DNA of 64,000 bases from Rutidosis leptorrhynchoides. Its lineage: Eukaryota > Streptophyta > Magnoliopsida > Asterales > Asteraceae. Position 1 is the stretch's first letter. Each line of letters begins with the position of its first letter. Shown here one piece after another: positions 12,041-29,119 of the stretch. A model generated the notes under the pieces. That model was not told the origin of the DNA, made no database searches, and saw nothing but the letters and a program-made list of their open reading frames with translations. Position numbers and translations under genes: made by a program. Location of the stretch: positions 7,297,501-7,361,500 of the forward strand of contig NC_092335.1 of assembly GCF_046630445.1 (NCBI RefSeq), written 5' to 3'.

Positions 12041-12342
12041 CTCGTACGATCAGATGAAGGATTTTCGATATGAATAGATTATAGGATGTAGATTAGTACC
12101 CTGCAATACATAATTTACATATGCATAAATAATACTAAAATTCCATAAGTTACGGAGGAATCTACGAAATCTGTCAGGCAAAGGTAACAATAACAGATAC
12201 GCTAAGATATGAATTAGTAGATACGCTATGATACGAATTTTGTCTATACACTATTTATGCAACCAATGCAATAAGATGTGTCTAGACTAAGAATGGTAAG
12301 CAGGTAATTTCCTAAGGATGATAAGCAGATGATTTCCGACTA

Positions 12343-13222
12343 GAATTAATTAATTAATTAAATACTTTTATTTATTACTTGAATACTATACTGTATGTCG
12401 ATATTATCCTTTTTTTTCTTTTGTCTTTTCTTTCAAATTTACAATTTACTCTCATCACTACTAATTGTAATTTATTAGACATATAAAAGACAATTTCAAG
12501 GGTATAAAAGTTAAATTCACTATTTAATATAAACCCACCAAACAAAATCCATCAATTTTTTTTAACAGAATTATCTTTCTGTTCGCCGCGAGTTATTTTC
12601 CACCGCCATCATCGTTCAACTCGAAATAATTTTACGAACAAAACACAATAAATTGTATTCAAAACGGAGCTTCGATGCACTACCAACGGAGCATTTTTTT
12701 AGCAATAAATATGGAAGGGATTTGAATTTACAGTTTAAGTCTTTAAAATATTTATGAACACGCAAATATAACTATTGTAGTATTAATTATACATGACGAC
12801 TCCTCCGAGTACCATTATTTTGCTGAAATAACTAACAACTTTTCATAAATTAAACTCACGGGTTACACTTTTATTCATAAAATTATTATATATATCAATT
12901 CTAAAATAATATAACTTATATTTTACTAATGTTACGTTACATTACAAATTTTCAATTTATTCTAAATATTACGTAGTATAAAATTTATATATTAAATATT
13001 AAAAAGATATTAATGATGAGAAAAAATTATTATAGTCATTAAGTTACTAACACTACCCAGAACCACTTTTAAAATTTGTCAGCACTACGGGCTCTTAAAC
13101 TCAAAAGAACTTTTAAAATTCGTTAATACCACGGACTCTTAAACTCAAAAGAAAATTTTAAAATTTGTCATCACACAAATTCTTAAAGTCAAAAGAATTT
13201 TTAAAATTTGTCAACACCACAG
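12343..13222 (+). mobile_element. Helitron-like sequence H1, left part
   Basis: This stretch has no gene. It shares the motif AACTCGAAATAATTTTACGA (12618-12637) and nearby sequence with the region at 50041-50200 that leads to another Helitron end. A 44-bp minisatellite lies at 13067-13222. The solo Tekay LTR inserted here, and the sequence resumes at 27353, reaching a Helitron-type 3' end at 27481. The 5' end could not be fixed, and all similarity was judged by eye. Confidence 0.5.
13067..13222. repeat. 44-bp minisatellite
   Basis: About three and a half units begin TTTTAAAATTTGTC and contain CTCTTAAACTCAAAAGAA, starting near 13067, 13111, 13155 and 13199. The last unit is interrupted by the solo LTR; GCTCTTAAATA at 27353 continues it. 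Confidence 0.75.
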
Positions 13223-13774
13223 TCTAACGACCCGTCCTAATCCATCTGGACAAATACATTACATTTGGTTACATCGTGAGGTACTTGACCTCTATATGAT
13301 ACATTTACAAACATTGCATTCGTTTTTAAAAGACAAACTTTCATTACATCGAAAGTTGACAGGCATGCACACCATTTCAGAATATATTCAATCTATAATT
13401 GACTTAATAATAATCTTGATGAACTCAACGACTCGAATGCAACATCTTTTGAAATATGTCATGAATGACTCCAAGTAATATCTCTAAAATGAGCAAATGC
13501 ACAGCGGAAGATTTCTTTCGTACCTGAAAATAAATATGCTTTAAAGTGTCAACCAAAAGGTTGGTGAGTTCATTAGGTTAACATAAATAATCATTTTCAT
13601 CATTTTAATAGACCACAAGATTTTCATTTTCAGTTCTCATAAATATACGTCCCATGCATAGAGACAAAAATATCATTCATATGGATTGAACACCTGGTAA
13701 CCGACCTTAACAAGATGCATATAGAATATCCCCTATCATTCCGGGACTCCCTTCGGACATGATAAATTCGAAGT
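13223..13774 (-). mobile_element. Solo Tekay-type LTR, left segment
   Basis: It begins TCTAACGACCCGTCC, the inward end of a Tekay LTR on the - strand, and is cut at 13774 by N2. With 24150-27347 it makes a 3.75 kb LTR related to the N1 LTR. No PBS or internal region adjoins either end. Flanks CACAG and GACAG match in four of five bases, as expected of an aged target duplication around a solo LTR. Confidence 0.8.
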
Positions 13775-14879
13775 TGTGAGGACCCGTCCTTATCCCCCTG
13801 GACGAAATCTTCAACATTTGGTTCCATCGCGATGATCGACTCCAAGTAAGGTCCTTATCATGAGCAAATGCACAGCGGAAGACTTAATTCGTACCTGAGA
13901 ATAACATGCTTTAAAATGTCAACATAAAGTTGGTGAGATATATAGGTTTGATGCTAGCAGCGTTATAACTATGGACCACAAGATTTCATATATAAAAATA
14001 TAATACACTCGCAAGTGTATAAAATCATTCTGCTTATGTTGAGGCCTCAGTAACCAACCTTAACAATAATATAATAAGTCATCTTCGCAAAGATGGATAT
14101 GTACACTCGCAAGTGTATAGATAATCCTCGAAGTACTAAACATCCGCCCACTAGTTCTTATGTCTAGTGCAGCCTACTGGATGGGGGTGTTAAACCCGAT
14201 AGATCTATCTTTAGGATTCGCGCTTACATGCTATTATAACATATAACTAAATTACCTAGCACATCAATCCGCAGAATATCATTTTTAATCACTTGTGTCC
14301 ATAACGTAAATCATTTATAAAAAAAACAGCGCATGTATTCTCAGCCCAAAATATTTAAAGTTTAAAAGGGAACTATATACTCACATAATGTATTTTGTAG
14401 TAAAAATACATATAACATCATTGAATAAGTGTAGGGTTGGCCTCGGATTCACGAACCTATATCATTTATATATATTAACACACATAATTGTAATCGAACA
14501 AATTTATATCATTTCTGTATTAATAACTTTTATGTTTTATATGTTCATTTATATATTTTAAATAAATAAAAATATTAATAATATTTGTTGCAATGATAAT
14601 AATACGGCTAGCAGTAATATTAGTAATACAATTAGTGATAGTAATAATAATAATAATGTAAAAAATAATTTTAAGGTTAAAAATAATAATGATAAAATGA
14701 AAATTTTACTAATAATGATTCTTTTAGTAATAATATAGTTATAATAATGATACTAATAGTAGATAATAATTTTAATAATAATGTAGTTGTAAAAATAATA
14801 ATACTAATAATAATGTTAATATTAATTATAATACTTATGTTGATAATAATAATAATTCTAATTTTTATTTAATCTAATG

Positions 14880-14972
<93 letters not shown>

Positions 14973-17224
14973 TAACACATTAATACTTGATAAACATATA
15001 ATAAATATTAAATAATAAATACCTAATAAAAATGGGATTGCATCTGACTGTCGGCTCCAAAACCGATCGAATAGCAGAACACAAACACAGGTGACAAAAT
15101 TAAAATCGAGTGTTCTTTGATTCATTAATCAACAAGCAAATCAAAAGTTTCGATTAATTCTTCAATTCATATCAGCCTTCATTACCCTCGTAAGTCATCA
15201 TCATCATCAATCGATCTTTTACTCAGGAAATCAATCAATTCAAGTAATTAATCGATTCAGTGTTTGTGATATAGATAATTGGTTCCTTGATCTTCTCTTA
15301 ATTACTTCATCCTCCTATATATTCTGTATATTTTATTTTGATTATTGTTAAAATATTTTATGAATTCGAACACAATATTATTGAATGATGTTCTTGGCGA
15401 TTTTTGTGATAATCGATTATAGTTACAGACCTGTTCATGGATTTGATCATTAATTACAGCAATATGAGGTGTGGTTCGATGATGGATTCTTGATCGTGGT
15501 GTCGGATTCCAAATTGTATAGAAGGTGTTGTAAGTTTAGTGAATTGTTGATGATAGTTCTTTGTCGACAGAAAACAGAAACAGGAAAGCAAAAATCTTTG
15601 AAAGAATTTGATAGTTTTTGTTAGTGGTGGTTTGTGGTAGTTGAAACAGAAATATGCAAACATAGCAGTATCAGGGGTATGGTCCGAGTGAAAAGGATAG
15701 TGGCCTAATAGTTCCAGATGATTTGAAACATCAGCAAAGTAACTCGATCAGGTGGGGTTTTTGTTTGGTGATTTTCAACTGCAACAGAAGCACTAGTATA
15801 GCAGTGAGCAGTAGTAATAACAATTGTGGTGTTGTGGTGATTGCAAAAATAAAACGCGATGATGGTGGTGGCTGTGATGGCGGTTTGTGGAGGGTTTTAC
15901 TCTGGACAGCAGCAGCAAGCAGTAGGATGCAGGTGTGATGTTTCGAGGTAACAGAAAACACTATAGCAGGTTTGTTGTGTAGTTTACGAAAATTTTCAAA
16001 CAGAAACAGAAGAAAAAGAGAGAGATGGTTATGGTGGTTCGGTTCAAGGTTGAAGATGGTAGGTATATGATGGTGTGAAAGTAGAAGCTAAGGAAAGGTG
16101 GTCTCGATGGTGAGGCCTTCGGTTCAGAGACAAAGAAAGAATTGGTTGTGTTGTTTAAACAAAGAAAGATAGATAAGAAGAATTTAAGTACTGATATATA
16201 ATTGTTGTAGGGTTTAAGGTGGTGCCGGTGAGGTGGTTCAAAACAGAAAACCATAGCAGTGGGCATGGTGTTTTTAGAATAAGATTAGATGAGAAAGATA
16301 AAGAGGAGAAGGTGATAGTTTTGTGTCTTACTCCCATATGTATGCGTGTATATATATAACTAGAATATAGATGTGTAATTATATTAACATGTGGGTATAA
16401 TGATAGATATTTTTCAATCTGTGAGTGGAGTTATTGAATAAAAAGAACAGTGATAATATGTATTATGAATTGATTGATTGTATAAGGAACGTGGGTGTCA
16501 ATTTCTTCATTAGACAAACAAGGTCATGAAGAAATAAAAGAAACATATAAAATGATGAAGTTGATTGCTAACCGAATTTGTTACGATCGAGTGCCTTATA
16601 GTAGTGTAATATTTGATTCATTTCCTTTAGCAATCATGAAGACTATTTGAATAAGGTGTAAACTAGATTCCATAAATTTTATCCTTTTCATTTTTAATTA
16701 AAACTAGTAATTAATATTGATAATGTGATAAGAAAAATACTAATACTAATAATATCAATAATAGGATTTATAATAATATTAATAAAAATAATATCAAAAT
16801 AATACTTAATAATAATAAGTATAATGATAAGAGTAATAACAATATAACATCTTATACATATCAAATTTCATATTAGAAATGATAATATTAATAATACCAA
16901 CATTAATATTAATAGTAATAATGATAATAATATTAATATAACATTTATATTCAAACTTGTAATTATATATTAATTTTTTTTATCATAGTTACCAATTATA
17001 TAATATTTCGAGTTATATTTCCATTTATTATTTATATAAAATTACACACATATCTATTTCCAAATAGTGATTCGTGAATCGTTGGAATTGGTCAAAGGGT
17101 AACTGACTATCCGGATATAGAGATTTCAAACTTTCTAGACTCAACATTGAAGATTTTGCTTATCGTGTCGGAAACATATAAAGATTAAGGTTTAAATTTG
17201 ATCGGAAATTTCCGGGTCATTACA
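13775..17224 (-). mobile_element. N2 3' LTR (3450 bp)
   Basis: TGTGAGGACCCG at the left and TTACA at the right bound it. It is nearly identical to 20721-24149; I saw under ten substitutions plus microsatellite length differences, so the insertion is recent. Target duplication GAAGT at 13770-13774 matches 24150-24154. Frames inside (15723-16337, both strands) repeat in the other LTR and have no recognisable domain. Confidence 0.95.
14879..14972. repeat. (AAT)n microsatellite in N2 3' LTR
   Basis: About 30 AAT units with one interruption. The other N2 LTR has a shorter tract (about 21829-21898), so this is the main length difference between the LTRs. Confidence 0.95.
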
Positions 17225-18164
17225 GTACCTACCCGTTAAAGAAATTTCGTCCTCGAAATTTGAAAGAGGTTGTCATGGATAACAATAGGAATGTTTTCAT
17301 GACGAATATGAGGTAATAATGAAGTTTTATCATTATTGAGAGATTTAGATAAAACGATTCGATCAAGTGAAGTGTACGAGTGAAGCTATCACAAAAGAGT
17401 GAAATGAGTAGATATATATATATATATTTGTTTCAACCGAGGGCGTAGTTACTATTGATTTTCGGAATTTAAGGAAATTAAAAAAAAATCTTACGTAATA
17501 AGATTTGGTTTTTCGTCAATCAGAACCTTCTTTGTTTTAATGCGGTAATCTGTTTTGATTTCTCTGTTGGATCTCTCATTGTAAATTCACCTATTTCCCT
17601 TCCTCGAGTTAAGCGAGTAGTGGTCCAAAATTCGTAGGTATGAGATTTGGAATGAACATAGCTAATGCTCTCAGAAAGAAATGGTAATAGCACAATTTTG
17701 ATTCGTCAAATTACCAAAATTCAGAAGAAAAGATAGAACTATCAGGAAAATATGTTCCTAATATGTTTGGAGATTGAATAGAATGTAAGAGTCGTGTAAC
17801 ATGGCACATGATGATGGTACTGTGAATCATCACATTCCATTAGAAACTCAACATGACTTACTGTAATATAATGAAGTTGATCAAGTTTCATTATATTATA
17901 CTAATTCATGCATCAGTTCCCAACACTACTTCAAAACATTCATATTTTAACTTCAGAGGTTTCAAAATTTAGAAACTAACACAGTTTCTTTTATGTTGTA
18001 ACGCAGATGTTACGAAGTGATAAATGATTTCAGGTGGGAATAATATCTCCAGAAATTTGAAGAATATGCATAACGGAAGATATGAAAATATCTTATAATC
18101 TCTAAGATAAAGTGTTGATGAAAATATCATCCAAAAAGGTTTAGAATAAGGAGTAGGGTTCTTA

Positions 18165-18620
18165 CTAACGATTTCAGCAGGTACTGAATCATTTGAATCC
18201 TTTGAAGTCAGGTTTAGTTTTCATGATTTGTCCAAGGTCTCATTCATACTTTGCTCAATCCGTTTTCCAGTTTCAACCCTTCTCTTTTTCTGAGCTTTTC
18301 CAACATGCTGTACTTCATCGTAAACTTTTGACTGTTAAGGTCGTTTACGGTTTTTACTGTTTCATCAGCATTTCAAGAACTACTTCATAGTCCAGGGTGT
18401 TTTTCAGAAACTTCACATTCGATGTATGAAATTCTTAGGGATAAGCGTTTTAGATATAATTGGAGAAGTTCTGCGAGATTTTCAAAATACCGATTGTTGA
18501 TTCCGCCAAAGGGATGACTAGCTGGTGGTACATCTGCTGATGATGTCGTGAAATATGAAAGATTCACTGATAACGACGGCGACAGGATGATGTATATATA
18601 TCGAGATTATAATAAGGCTA
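18165..18620 (-). pseudogene. N2 copy of the shared payload coding block
   Basis: The reverse strand has a 60-residue open frame (18385-18567) ending VSEKHPGL, then a stop, then a segment in line with the N3 frame (MLEKLRK, later a DSVPAEI-like run) with at least one frameshift. The ancestral block was therefore longer than the part kept in N1 or N3. Origin unknown. Confidence 0.35.
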
Positions 18621-19630
18621 GTCTTTCTGAGAAATCGAAGTGGAGCTATAACAAAATTTGGTTACTTTGAAAAGGATTTGTAAGGTTGTTTTTGCTAATG
18701 AATGATAAGGAATTTGAAGCAGATACGTTTTAACTATAACTTTGGTTTCAAAAGTTTCTCAGATGCACAACTGTATGCATAAATCTTTCTTCCGTAGACG
18801 AGGTGCGACTGGTTCAACTTCTCGATCGAAGTGTTTTTAAGAATCATGATAGGTTTGAACGCGAATTGTAATCGTCAAGATACGAATGAGGTTTAAGATG
18901 AAATCAAGTGGCAAACTTGAAGAATTATTTAGTTTCATATGTTATAATTAATATTTTAATTCATTTTAATGGTCCCAAAGTTGGCAGTCTAATAGTGCGA
19001 TTGTCCAATAGGCCAATAGTTCAACAGTTCAATATATTCATATATATAATTTAATATACATAATTAATACGTATCGTGACCCGTGTACTGGTCTCGGTGT
19101 CAATCACAACTCAAAGTATATATATATTTTGGAATCAACTCCGACCCTGTATAGCCAACTCCCACCTTCACATATAGAGTGTCTATGGTTGTTCCGAAAT
19201 ATATATATAGATGGGTCGATATGATAAGTCGAAACCTTGCATACGTGTCCCGTTTAAAGTGCGTAAAAATAAATAACAGAAATTAAATGACGATAAATAA
19301 AATTGCGAGAATGTAAATTGCGATAAATTAAATGTTAATCAGTTAGCTGGGAACAGTTAGCCGGAACAGTTAGCGTGAAATCCTATTACAATTCCAATTA
19401 ATTAATTCGTTTGTTTCTAGCACTTTTTATTTTTGTCCAATGTTTTCTTCGTTATGCCACTTGTTGGATTCTGATAGGTCAAAATCCAAATATGAAATTT
19501 GAATAGAAATGGTTATTCTGTGGTGAACGGATACGTATATCGGTAGTTGTAAGTAGGATAGTAAATGATCGTTGAATCCGATTCGAAGAATGTACAGTGT
19601 AACTTATTAATGTGAATTCTAAATATTCCT

Positions 19631-19647
19631 CGGGTACTACCCACCCG
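19631..19647 (-). promoter_or_regulatory. Internal hairpin with polypurine core (N2)
   Basis: Variant of the N1 hairpin: CGGGTACTACCCACCCG on the + strand. Pairing is largely kept despite substitutions. Confidence 0.45.
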
Positions 19648-20056
19648 TTAAAATATTTTCATCATTAACAGTTTGTACAAAAGAATTTTTAATTACAATC
19701 TTTATGAAAATATACTTGCATATATATTTTCATCGGATGTAATCATGGATTTAATGAGTCAAAAACTCATCTGATTTACCGTTAATACTAGATTACATAA
19801 TCTCTAAAACTTTAGAAATTACATATTCACCATGTCGAACGAGGAAAAAAATGAGGTAGAATGATACGTAAAGCAAAGATAGCCGATGTAGATCGATGTG
19901 TAGAACGAAGTTCATACTCAAAGTACAGATGGTGATATTGAGGCGTGTAATGTTGATATTCGAGGTACAGATCGTGACGTTGAGATTTATGACGTGATTG
20001 TGGTTGGTGTGATAAGAGTATTGTCGGCGTTAATGATGGTGGTACGGTTTATGCTG

Positions 20057-20350
20057 CTGGTGCTGCTGCTGGTGTTTGTAAACTCCGCACCAGATTCTCC
20101 AAAGCCATTAATCGAGCATGTAGTTCGTTAACTTCTTATATCATGTCGGGATGATTAACGATTGAAACGAGCGGGTGAGTAAGATTCAGAATATAGGATA
20201 TTATATAATCGTGACGGGATATTCTAGAAATGTGAGGGTAAATGATTTCTCGAACAGGTTCGCCGGTAAATGCTTTCAAGTTCATCGTCAAGAGGGCAAT
20301 TTGGTGAATGAGAAGGATCTTCGATGTGAAATGATTTTTCAGGTGTCGAA
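20057..20350 (-). pseudogene. N2 ORF0 remnant
   Basis: The - strand keeps the C-terminal part of ORF0: ISRHDYI, then EVNELHAR, ALENLV and an Ala-rich end before the stop near 20057. A stop precedes EVNEL and the Ser/Asp-rich N-terminus is missing. Confidence 0.45.
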
Positions 20351-20706
20351 TGATATTCTAGCTATATAGAATATCTATGTATAATACCAAGGATTTCATA
20401 AACTACAGAGAAATTTACGGCATATGTCAGGTAAGTCTACAGATGCGCTAAGATATGAATTATCAAATACGCTAAGATATGAATTTCGTCTATACACTAT
20501 CAATGCAGTAAATGCAGTAAGACATGTCTAGACTTATGAATGATAAGCAGGCAATTCCCTAAGGATGATAAGCAGATGGTTTTCGACTAAAAATGATAAG
20601 CAAAACTTTTTGACAGGCAGACACGGTCGAAGTCCAGACTCACTACTGTATCCTAACAACTACTAGTCAGACACACTAATGCAAGGCCTGGTTCACTAAG
20701 ACCAAC

Positions 20707-20718
20707 GCTCTGATACCA
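20707..20718 (-). promoter_or_regulatory. N2 primer binding site (tRNA-iMet)
   Basis: The - strand reads TGGTATCAGAGC, two bases inside the 5' LTR. It fixes the element's orientation. Confidence 0.93.
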
Positions 20719-20720
20719 CC

Positions 20721-21825
20721 TGTGAGGACCCGTCCTTATCCCCCTGGATGAAATCTTCAACATTTGGTTCCATCGCGATGATCGACTCCAAGTAAGGTCC
20801 TTATCATGAGCAAATGCACAGCGGAAGACTTAATTCGTACCTGAGAATAACATGCTTTAAAATGTCAACATAAAGTTGGTGAGATATATAGGTTTGATGC
20901 TAGCAGCGTTATAACTATGGACCACAAGATTTCATATATAAAAATATAATACACTCGCAAGTGTATAAAATCATTCTGCTTATGTTGAGGCCTCAGTAAC
21001 CAACCTTAACAATAATATAATAAGTCATCTTCGCAAAGATGGATATGTACACTCGCAAGTGTATAGATAATCCTCGAAGTACTAAACATCCGCCCACTAG
21101 TTCTTATGTCTAGTGCAGCCTACTGGATGGGGGTGTTAAACCCGATAGATCTATCTTTAGGATTCGCGCTTACATGCTATTATAACATATAACTAAATTA
21201 CCTAGCACATCAATCCGCAGAATATCATTTTTAATCACTTGTGTCCATAACGTAAATCATTTATAAAAAAAACAGCGCATGTATTCTCAGCCCAAAATAT
21301 TTAAAGTTTAAAAGGGAACTATATACTCACATAATGTATTTTGTAGTAAAAATACATATAACATCATTGAATAAGTGTAGGGTTGGCCTCGGATTCACGA
21401 ACCTATATCATTTATATATATTAACACACATAATTGTAATCGAACAAATTTATATCATTTCTGTATTAATAACTTTTATGTTTTATATGTTCATTTATAT
21501 ATTTTAAATAAATAAAAATATTAATAATATTTGTTGCAATGATAATAATACGGCTAGCAGTAATATTAGTAATACAATTAGTGATAGTAATAATAATAAT
21601 AATGTAAAAAATAATTTTAAGGTTAAAAATAATAATGATAAAATGAAAATTTTACTAATAATGATTCTTTTAGTAATAATATAGTTATAATAATGATACT
21701 AATAGTAGATAATAATTTTAATAATAATGTAGTTGTAAAAATAATAATACTAATAATAATGTTAATATTAATTATAATACTTATGTTGATAATAATAATA
21801 ATTCTAATTTTTATTTAATCTAATG

Positions 21826-21870
<45 letters not shown>

Positions 21871-24149
21871 TTAATAATAATAATAATAATAATAATATAA
21901 CACATTAATACTTGATAAACATATAATAAATATTAAATAATAAATACCTAATAAAAATGGGATTGCATCTGACTGTCGGCTCCAAAACCGATCGAATAGC
22001 AGAACACAAACACAGGCGACAAAATTAAAATCGAGTGTTCTTTGATTCATTAATCAACAAGCAAATCAAAAGTTTCGATTAATTCTTCAATTCATATCAG
22101 CCTTCATTACCCTCGTAAGTCATCATCATCATCAATCGATCTTTTACTCAGGAAATCAATTAATTCAAGTAATTAATCGATTCAGTGTTTGTGATATAGA
22201 TAATTGGTTCCTTGATCTTCTCTTAATTACTTCATCCTCCTATATATTCTGTATATTTTATTTTGATTATTGTTAAAATATTTTATGAATTCGAACACAA
22301 TATTATTGAATGATGTTCTTGGCGATTTTTGTGATAATCGATTATAGTTACAGACCTGTTCATGGATTTGATCATTAATTACAGCAATATGAGGTGTGGT
22401 TCGATGATGGATTCTTGATCGTGGTGTCGGATTCCAAATTGTATAGAAGGTGTTGTAAGTTTAGTGAATTGTTGATGATAGTTCTTTGTCGACAGAAAAC
22501 AGAAACAGGAAAGCAAAATCTTTGAAAGAATTTGATAGTTTTTGTTAGTGGTGGTTTGTGGTAGTTGAAACAGAAATATGCAAACATAGCAGTATCAGGG
22601 GTATGGTCCGAGTGAAAAGGATAGTGGCCTAATAGTTCCAGATGATTTGAAACATCAGCAAAGTAACTCGATCAGGTGGGGTTTTTGTTTGGTGATTTTC
22701 AACTGCAACAGAAGCACTAGTATAGCAGTGAGCAGTAGTAATAACAATTGTGGTGTTGTGGTGATTGCAAAAATAAAACGCGATGATGGTGGTGGCTGTG
22801 ATGGCGGTTTGTGGAGGGTTTTACTCTGGACAGCAGCAGCAAGCAGTAGGATGCAGGTGTGATGTTTCGAGGTAACAGAAAACACTATAGCAGGTTTGTT
22901 GTGTAGTTTACGAAAATTTTCAAACAGAAACAGAAGAAAAAGAGAGAGATGGTTATGGTGGTTCGGTTCAAGGTTGAAGATGGTAGGTATATGATAGTGT
23001 GAAAGTAGAAGCTAAGGCAAGGTGGTCTCGATGGTGAGGCCTTCGGTTCAGAGACAAAGAAAGAATTGGTTGTGTTGTTTAAACAAAGAAAGATAGATAA
23101 GAAGAATTTAAGTACTGATATATAATTGTTGTAGGGTTTAAGGTGGTGCCGGTGAGGTGGTTCAAAACAGAAAACCATAGCAGTGGGCATGGTGTTTTTA
23201 GAATAAGATTAGATGAGAAAGATAAAGAGGAGAAGGTGATAGTTTTGTGTCTTACTCCCATATGTATGCGTGTATATATATAACTAGAATATAGATGTGT
23301 AATTATATTAACATGTGGGTATAATGATAGATATTTTTAAATCTGTGAGTGGAGTTATTGAATAAAAAGAACAGTGATAATATGTATTATGAATTGATTG
23401 ATTGTATAAGGAACGTGGGTGTCAATTTCTTCATTAGACAAACAAGGTCATGAAGAAATAAAAGAAACATATAAAATGATGAAGTTGATTGCTAACCGAA
23501 TTTGTTACGATCGAGTGCCTTATAGTAGTGTAATATTTGATTCATTTCCTTTAGCAATCATGAAGACTATTTGAATAAGGTGTAAACTAGATTCCATAAA
23601 TTTTATCCTTTTCATTTTTAATTAAAACTAGTAATTAATATTGATAATGTGATAAGAAAAATACTAATACTAATAATATCAATAATAGGATTTATAATAA
23701 TATTAATAAAAATAATATCAAAATAATACTTAATAATAATAAGTATAATGATAAGAGTAATAACAATATAACATCTTATACATATCAAATTTCATATTAG
23801 AAATGATAATATTAATAATACCAACATTAATATTAATAGTAATAATGATAATAATATTAATATAACATTTATATTCAAACTTGTAATTATATATTAATTT
23901 TTTTTTATCATAGTTACCAATTATATAATATTTCGAGTTATATTTCCATTTATTATTTATATATAATTACACACATATCTATTTCCAAATAGTGATTCGT
24001 GAATCGTTGGAATTGGTCAAAGGGTAACTGACTATCCGGATATAGAGATTTCAAACTTTCTAGACTCAACATTGAAGATTTTGCTTATCGTGTCGGAAAC
24101 ATATAAAGATTAAGGTTTAAATTTGATCGGAAATTTCCGGGTCATTACA
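20721..24149 (-). mobile_element. N2 5' LTR (3429 bp)
   Basis: Partner of 13775-17224 with the same ends, followed by the GAAGT target duplication (24150-24154). The difference in length lies mainly in the AAT tract. Confidence 0.95.
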
Positions 24150-27347
<3,198 letters not shown>

Positions 27348-27352
27348 GACAG

Positions 27353-27481
27353 GCTCTTAAATAATTATTATACTTTTTCTATTTTTTAGTATCGCTATTT
27401 ACATACCAATATTAACTTCAAATTACATTTTTTTCACGATTTTTTACACACTCGTACAACGCACGAGCTCAAAAACCTAGT
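27353..27481 (+). mobile_element. Helitron-like H1, 3' end
   Basis: The sequence ends CTAGT (27477-27481), preceded by the inverted repeat CTCGT/ACGAG (27451-27467). A hairpin about ten bases before CTRRT is the standard Helitron 3' signature. It continues the minisatellite broken at 13222. Confidence 0.6.
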
Positions 27482-27497
27482 ACACACACACACACAT

Positions 27498-27547
<50 letters not shown>
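27482..27547. repeat. (CA)n/(TA)n microsatellite
   Basis: CA repeats change into TA repeats directly after the Helitron end. Confidence 0.95.
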
Positions 27548-27549
<2 letters not shown>

Positions 27550-27569
27550 GCAATTAGGTAGCACCCGAT

Positions 27570-28001
27570 AAATATATTAATGAATAAAAGAATGTTACAA
27601 TGAAGAATAAACTACTAAAGAAAACGCTCTAAAGTCTCTCAAACAACCAGTCCAACGGCATAAATGGCACACGCTCAACCACATGAAATAATAACTAAAA
27701 AAAATTAGGGGATCATCCAAAACTCTTTTATCCGGGGTGCTGAAGGTTTGTTCTTCCACTTGAACGTCATCATCTTAAAACGAACCATAGAATATATAAC
27801 CTGGTACACATGCTTGTAGGATCTCGAGCTTATACCAAACAATTGATTATTCCTCTCTTGCCAAATAATATTAACATGCGTTGCAAAAAGAAGCTTCACC
27901 ACCACTATTCGAACCATATTACGGGCTGCGTACTGATATACTCCGTATCCATTTATTATTTTGAAAAATCCATTCATTATTATGCATATAAGATATTTCA
28001 A
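27570..28001 (-). pseudogene. LINE ORF2 C-terminal relic
   Basis: The 98-residue frame at 27705-28001 contains KLLFATHVNIIWQERNNQLF, typical of the region after the zinc-binding reverse-transcriptase motif in plant L1-type LINE ORF2. It lies on the - strand, with the microsatellite at its 3' side. No RT or endonuclease domain is present nearby. It may belong with the zinc-binding relic at 38850-39090 on the same strand. Confidence 0.65.
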
Positions 28002-29119
28002 GTGTACATTGACGGAAGCATGCCAAAAGTAAATTTATTAAAATCATAACTGAAAATATCAACCTTTTATTTATTAGCTTTTCCGACTCGATCTAGTTCA
28101 ATTTCATTTTAATTTATACGTAATAATTTATTTAGGATCTATATGCTAGAGTATGAAAACGAAACTTTGTGATTTGATTGGTTAATTAATCATGTTAATT
28201 TTGTAACCAGAGCATTTTCAAATATTATATTTACATTGCTAACCTAAATAAATTCATTATTCACATACAAACACTTTCGAATTATTTGAAACACAAAATG
28301 GACAATTCTTTTCAAATATCACCAGAGAAATAAAAGCATTTTCAATTGTGTACCAGAAAAATAAAAAGGTGCTCTGTGTAGTATTTTGTAAGGAAAATTG
28401 GCAAAAATACATTTTTATTTTGTAAGGAAAATTACCAAAACACACTTTTAATCCCCCCCATCCCCCCCCCCCCCCCAAAATTTATCTTTAAGTTATATCA
28501 AAACACACTTGTTAATGGAGTATTTTTGCACATTGTAGTTTTTTATTATTTTTTTAAGTGTATTTTAATAAAAAAAATTAAGAAATCGTGGTATTTGTTG
28601 CTAATTTCTTATTATGTAATGCAATTAAGGATATTCGTGTTCGATTGTAGGGTAAATGAGCATATGAATTAAAAACATTTACTTCAGAAGTTGATCAACT
28701 ATATTTAGAAATTCCAGATTTCCTTAAACATTTATATGGTTGTGCAGTTGTTAAAGTTTAAGTTCGGTCTATATTTATTATACTGTTTATGGATTCTAAT
28801 TTATATATTTCAACTTTCATTGTTGTTTTCTTTAACAACTAAAATATTATTGAAATGGACTCTCTAGTGGGCAGCTAGACAAGCACAACAAAACAAGTTA
28901 CAAAAGTTTAAACGTCAAAATTTTCAATTAAGATTGAATTTTCCTCTATTACATAACCAATTAAAAGACACATAACAAACAAAATCAAAGATCATGCAAT
29001 TCTTCACGGACCTAGTAGAGAAGATCACACTATTAAAGCCTCCGTATAGACCAAATCATAAATGTAATGATGACGTACATTTTTTCTTGAAATCAGACGA
29101 AGCCTGCAATTATTCGTGC
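28002..29119. other. Intergenic stretch without recognised genes
   Basis: AT-rich sequence with no coding region I can support. It holds a C-rich run (28453-28477), a local duplication around TTTTGTAAGGAAAATT (28386-28436), and the CGTGC copy (29115-29119) that flanks the copia array. The glycine-rich frame at 28257-28478 comes from the C run. Confidence 0.6.

Larger units (their letters stand above)
9609..12342 (-). mobile_element. N3: truncated non-autonomous element in inverted orientation
   Basis: The reverse complement aligns with N1 from about 1590 to 4345: ORF0 remnant, internal hairpin, AT-rich spacer and decayed coding block in the same order. It lacks PBS and LTR on the right (similarity stops at about 12342) and is cut on the left by the N1 3' LTR end. 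It is more diverged from N1 than N1's LTRs are from each other, so it is probably older and served as the insertion target of N1. Confidence 0.8.
17225..20720 (-). mobile_element. N2 internal region (non-autonomous)
   Basis: It runs on the - strand from the PBS at 20707-20718 to a polypurine junction at 17225-17245. No gag-pol frame exists. Leader, decayed ORF0 (about 20057-20350), internal hairpin (19631-19647) and payload block (about 18165-18620) match N1 in order. With its LTRs it forms a 10.4 kb element flanked by GAAGT. Intact ends and near-identical LTRs imply recent mobilisation although the element encodes no enzymes. Confidence 0.88.

Noticed and set aside
15723..16337. Overlapping ORFs on both strands (also 22647-23261)
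   Set aside because: They lie within the two N2 LTRs, have low-complexity composition and show no domain.
28257..28478. Glycine-rich ORF
   Set aside because: Produced by the C run on the opposite strand; the rest has no similarity to a known family.
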